Below, in pieces: positions 6,403-8,036 of a DNA stretch of 8,036 nucleotides; the first letter of the stretch is position 1, and every line of letters begins with the position of its first letter. Origin of the DNA: Actinomycetota bacterium (GTDB lineage Bacteria > Actinomycetota > Thermoleophilia > Gaiellales > Gaiellaceae); NCBI GenBank assembly GCA_013698195.1, contig JACCVK010000200.1, positions 1-8,036 on the forward strand. Direction: 5' to 3'. Under the pieces are notes generated by a model. The model saw only the letters and a list, made by a program, of their open reading frames with translations. It made no database searches and was not told the DNA's origin. Made by a program: the position numbers and the translations under genes.

Positions 6403-7062
6403 ATGCAGACAACGACGGTGTCCGGTTATGAACCGCTCAAGGAACGACCGCTAAGCGGCCATCAGAAGCTCCTCGCCCTCGTCCCGGACGGTGCGCACGT
6501 CCTGGACGTCGGCTGCTCGACCGGCTATCTGGCACGACCCCTGACCGAGCGCGGCTGCACGGTGGTCGGGATCGAGCTCGACGAGGCGGCGGCGGCGGTT
6601 GCGCGGGACGTCTGTGTGGACGTGCTCGTCGGGAATGTCGAAGAGCTGGAGCTTCCATTTCCGAACGGCTCGTTCGACGTCGTCCTCTGCGGCGACCTCA
6701 TCGAGCATCTGCGCGACCCGCGTCGGTTCCTCGATCGTGTACGCCCACTCCTGCGTGCCAACGGACGCCTCGTACTCACCACCCCGAACGTCGCCAACTG
6801 GAGCATCAGACTCGGCCTGCTCGTGGGGCGGTGGCGCTACACGGAGCGAGGCATACTCGATCGCACCCACGCGCACCTCTTCACGAGGAAGACGCTCCTC
6901 GAGGCGCTCGCCGGCGCGGGCTACCGCGTCATCGCGTTCGACTTCACGGTGCCCGTTCCGGTCGTAGGCACTTCCGCGGTCGAGAGCGTCGCGCACACGA
7001 TCGGCCGCACACGGCCCTCGCTCTTCGCGTACCAGTTCGTGGTCGCCGCGACACCCGCATGA
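6403..7062 (+). CDS. Class I SAM-dependent methyltransferase (Methyltransf_23 / UbiG-like)
   Basis: This encodes a predicted cytoplasmic methyltransferase of 219 residues. SAM motif I is VLDVGCSTGYL (33-43), with the ribose-binding acidic residue in VVGIELD (54-60). GNVEEL (77-82), FDVVLCGDLIEHLRDP (91-106) and LTTPNVANW (125-133) continue the fold. GILDRTHAHLFTRKTL (150-165) is a segment common in methyltransferases of surface-glycan clusters. The acceptor is not determinable from sequence; O-methylation of a sugar or chain end is an inference from the GT2 partner and exporter. The ATG at 6403 is chosen because CGGAAG lies just upstream and the fold starts soon after. A longer reading from a TTG at 6295 would add 36 unrelated residues across the candidate promoter. 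The stop overlaps the next gene's start as ATGA, indicating translational coupling. It shares little beyond the fold with the methyltransferase at 814-1509. Confidence 0.92.
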   Translation: MQTTTVSGYEPLKERPLSGHQKLLALVPDGAHVLDVGCSTGYLARPLTERGCTVVGIELDEAAAAVARDVCVDVLVGNVEELELPFPNGSFDVVLCGDLIEHLRDPRRFLDRVRPLLRANGRLVLTTPNVANWSIRLGLLVGRWRYTERGILDRTHAHLFTRKTLLEALAGAGYRVIAFDFTVPVPVVGTSAVESVAHTIGRTRPSLFAYQFVVAATPA

Positions 7063-7982
7063 TCTCGATCGTCATTCCGGTCCGGGACGGCGGCAGCGAT
7101 CTCGTCCGTTGCCTCGAGGCGGTTCACAGCCAGCGGATCGACGAGGAGGTCGAGATCGTCGTCGTCGACTCAGGCTCGACGGACGGCAGCCCCGAGCGAG
7201 CCCGTCGACTCGGTGCGCGGGTCTTCGAGATCCCTCCCGAAGACTTCAATCACGGCCGCACCCGCAACCTCGGCGCGGAGCTCGCACGAGGTGAGACGCT
7301 CGTCTTCACGAGCCAGGATGCGTACGCGGCCGATGACCGCTGGCTCAGGTCGCTCGTGGCGCCTCTCCAGACGACCTCCGAGGTCGCGGGCGTCTACGGC
7401 CGCCACGTCGCACTCGACACGGCATCGCCGCCCGAGCGCTACTACTGGGAGTTCATGTACGGGCCTGAGCCGCGGATCCAGCGAGTCGGCGATCCCACGG
7501 AGGTGAACTTCGAGACCACCCACTTCTCGAACGTCAACTCGGCGATTCCGCGGTCGCTCTTGCGCACGTTCGCCTTTGCCGAGGATCTGATCATGAGCGA
7601 GGACCACGAATGGTCGCGGCGTGTGCTGCTCGCCGGATACTCGATCGTCTATGAGCCCCGAGCGGTCGTCCTGCACTCGCACACGTACTCCATCGTGGGG
7701 GCCTTCCGTCGCTTCTTCGACTCGGGGGTGACGGCCGAGCGGTCATTCATGGGCGACACACCCGAGGCGCGTGCCGTCCTCAGGCGGGCGAGCGTTCGGT
7801 ACGCGCGAGGCGAGGTCGCCTGGCTGTGGCGCACCGGCCGGTTGGCCTGGCTGCCGTATACCGCCGCCTATGAGCTCGCCAAGCTCGCGGGCCTCCAGGT
7901 CGGACGTCGCCATCGGTGGTTCCCCGTCTCCGTCAAGCGGCGGTTGAGCGGGCTGCCGTCATTCTGGGAGAAGGGGGGGTAG
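7059..7982 (+). CDS. Glycosyltransferase family 2, rhamnosyltransferase-like
   Basis: This is a 307-residue GT-A fold enzyme expected to transfer a sugar from a nucleotide donor to a lipid-linked acceptor at the cytoplasmic membrane face. The N-terminal strand ISIVIPVRDGG (2-12) leads to VVVDSGSTDGS (34-44), the nucleotide-binding motif. FNHGRTRNLGA (63-73) and FTSQDAYA (83-90, with QDA where DxD lies in other GT2 enzymes) are typical of the rhamnosyltransferase branch. AGVYGRH (110-116), SNVNSAIPRS (157-166), and MSEDHEW (179-185) with the probable catalytic ED also fit, as do the HSHTYS (206-211) and RRFFDSGV (217-224) segments. The donor dTDP-rhamnose is inferred from the family only. The ATG overlaps the methyltransferase stop by four bases (ATGA) and has no separate Shine-Dalgarno, so coupling is likely. 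An ORF opening further upstream is just read-through of the preceding gene's alternate frame. Confidence 0.93.
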   Translation: MISIVIPVRDGGSDLVRCLEAVHSQRIDEEVEIVVVDSGSTDGSPERARRLGARVFEIPPEDFNHGRTRNLGAELARGETLVFTSQDAYAADDRWLRSLVAPLQTTSEVAGVYGRHVALDTASPPERYYWEFMYGPEPRIQRVGDPTEVNFETTHFSNVNSAIPRSLLRTFAFAEDLIMSEDHEWSRRVLLAGYSIVYEPRAVVLHSHTYSIVGAFRRFFDSGVTAERSFMGDTPEARAVLRRASVRYARGEVAWLWRTGRLAWLPYTAAYELAKLAGLQVGRRHRWFPVSVKRRLSGLPSFWEKGG

Positions 7983-7987
7983 CTGCG

Positions 7988-8035
7988 TCAGGCCGAGCCC
8001 CGCGGGGCGATCCAGCGCGTCGGTTGGCCCGTGAC
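7988..8035 (-). other. Possible 3' end of a minus-strand gene at the window edge
   Basis: On the minus strand the frame from 8035 reads 15 residues (VTGQPTRWIAPRGSA) and stops at TGA (7988-7990), five bases past the end of the convergent GT2 gene. The spacing is sensible for convergent genes, but the stretch is too short to prove coding. A 12-base palindrome GCCCCGCGGGGC (7997-8008) falls inside it. The plus strand is also open to the edge. Confidence 0.2.
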
Positions 8036-8036
8036 C

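Noticed and set aside
6451..7682. Minus-strand frames (6451-6996, 7170-7682) opposite the methyltransferase and GT2 genes
   Set aside because: The plus strand encodes full recognised families; the antisense frames show only charged, composition-driven sequence.
1..8036. CRISPR array, tRNA, rRNA, transposon ends or phage genes
   Set aside because: No regularly spaced repeats, cloverleaf-like segments, transposase motifs or terminal inverted repeats were seen on reading both strands.

Overview
The window is a chromosomal-looking stretch of high-GC DNA whose genes mostly end codons in G or C. The inferred source is an actinobacterium: starts are mixed ATG/GTG, promoter boxes look like TAnnnT, and at least two genes seem to lack a Shine-Dalgarno leader. 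A Thermoleophilia-type lineage is possible, but this is impression rather than proof. There is no rRNA, tRNA, insertion sequence, phage gene or CRISPR array.

Layout from left to right. (1) The 3' part of a multi-pass membrane protein of the lysylphosphatidylglycerol synthase transmembrane / flippase-like family (+) enters from outside the window. (2) It is followed by a convergent class I SAM-dependent methyltransferase (-). (3) A divergent upstream region of about 275 bases separates that gene from a 906-residue multi-pass membrane protein (+) with a large soluble C-terminal part. This protein resembles GT-C type glycosyltransferases in architecture but cannot be assigned a substrate. (4) A 136-base convergent gap with a strong hairpin follows. 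(5) Next is a two-gene ABC-2 type polysaccharide exporter (-): a Wzm/TagG-like permease and a Wzt/TagH-like ATPase joined by a TGATG overlap. (6) A 184-base divergent control region precedes (7) a second SAM methyltransferase overlapping by ATGA with a family 2 glycosyltransferase of the rhamnosyltransferase type (+). (8) The last 54 bases hold no complete gene, but may contain the tail of a minus-strand gene.

No gene-free stretch exceeds 300 bases. Taken together this is a cell-surface polysaccharide or glycoconjugate locus. The GT2 enzyme would add sugars on the cytoplasmic side, the methyltransferases could modify sugars or chain ends, and the ABC pair would export the lipid-linked product. 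The two large membrane proteins would act in or across the membrane on lipid-linked intermediates. The individual families are known. The least characterised item is the 906-residue protein, and the most interesting regulatory signal is the apparent leaderless start geometry at the divergent pair 1509/1785.
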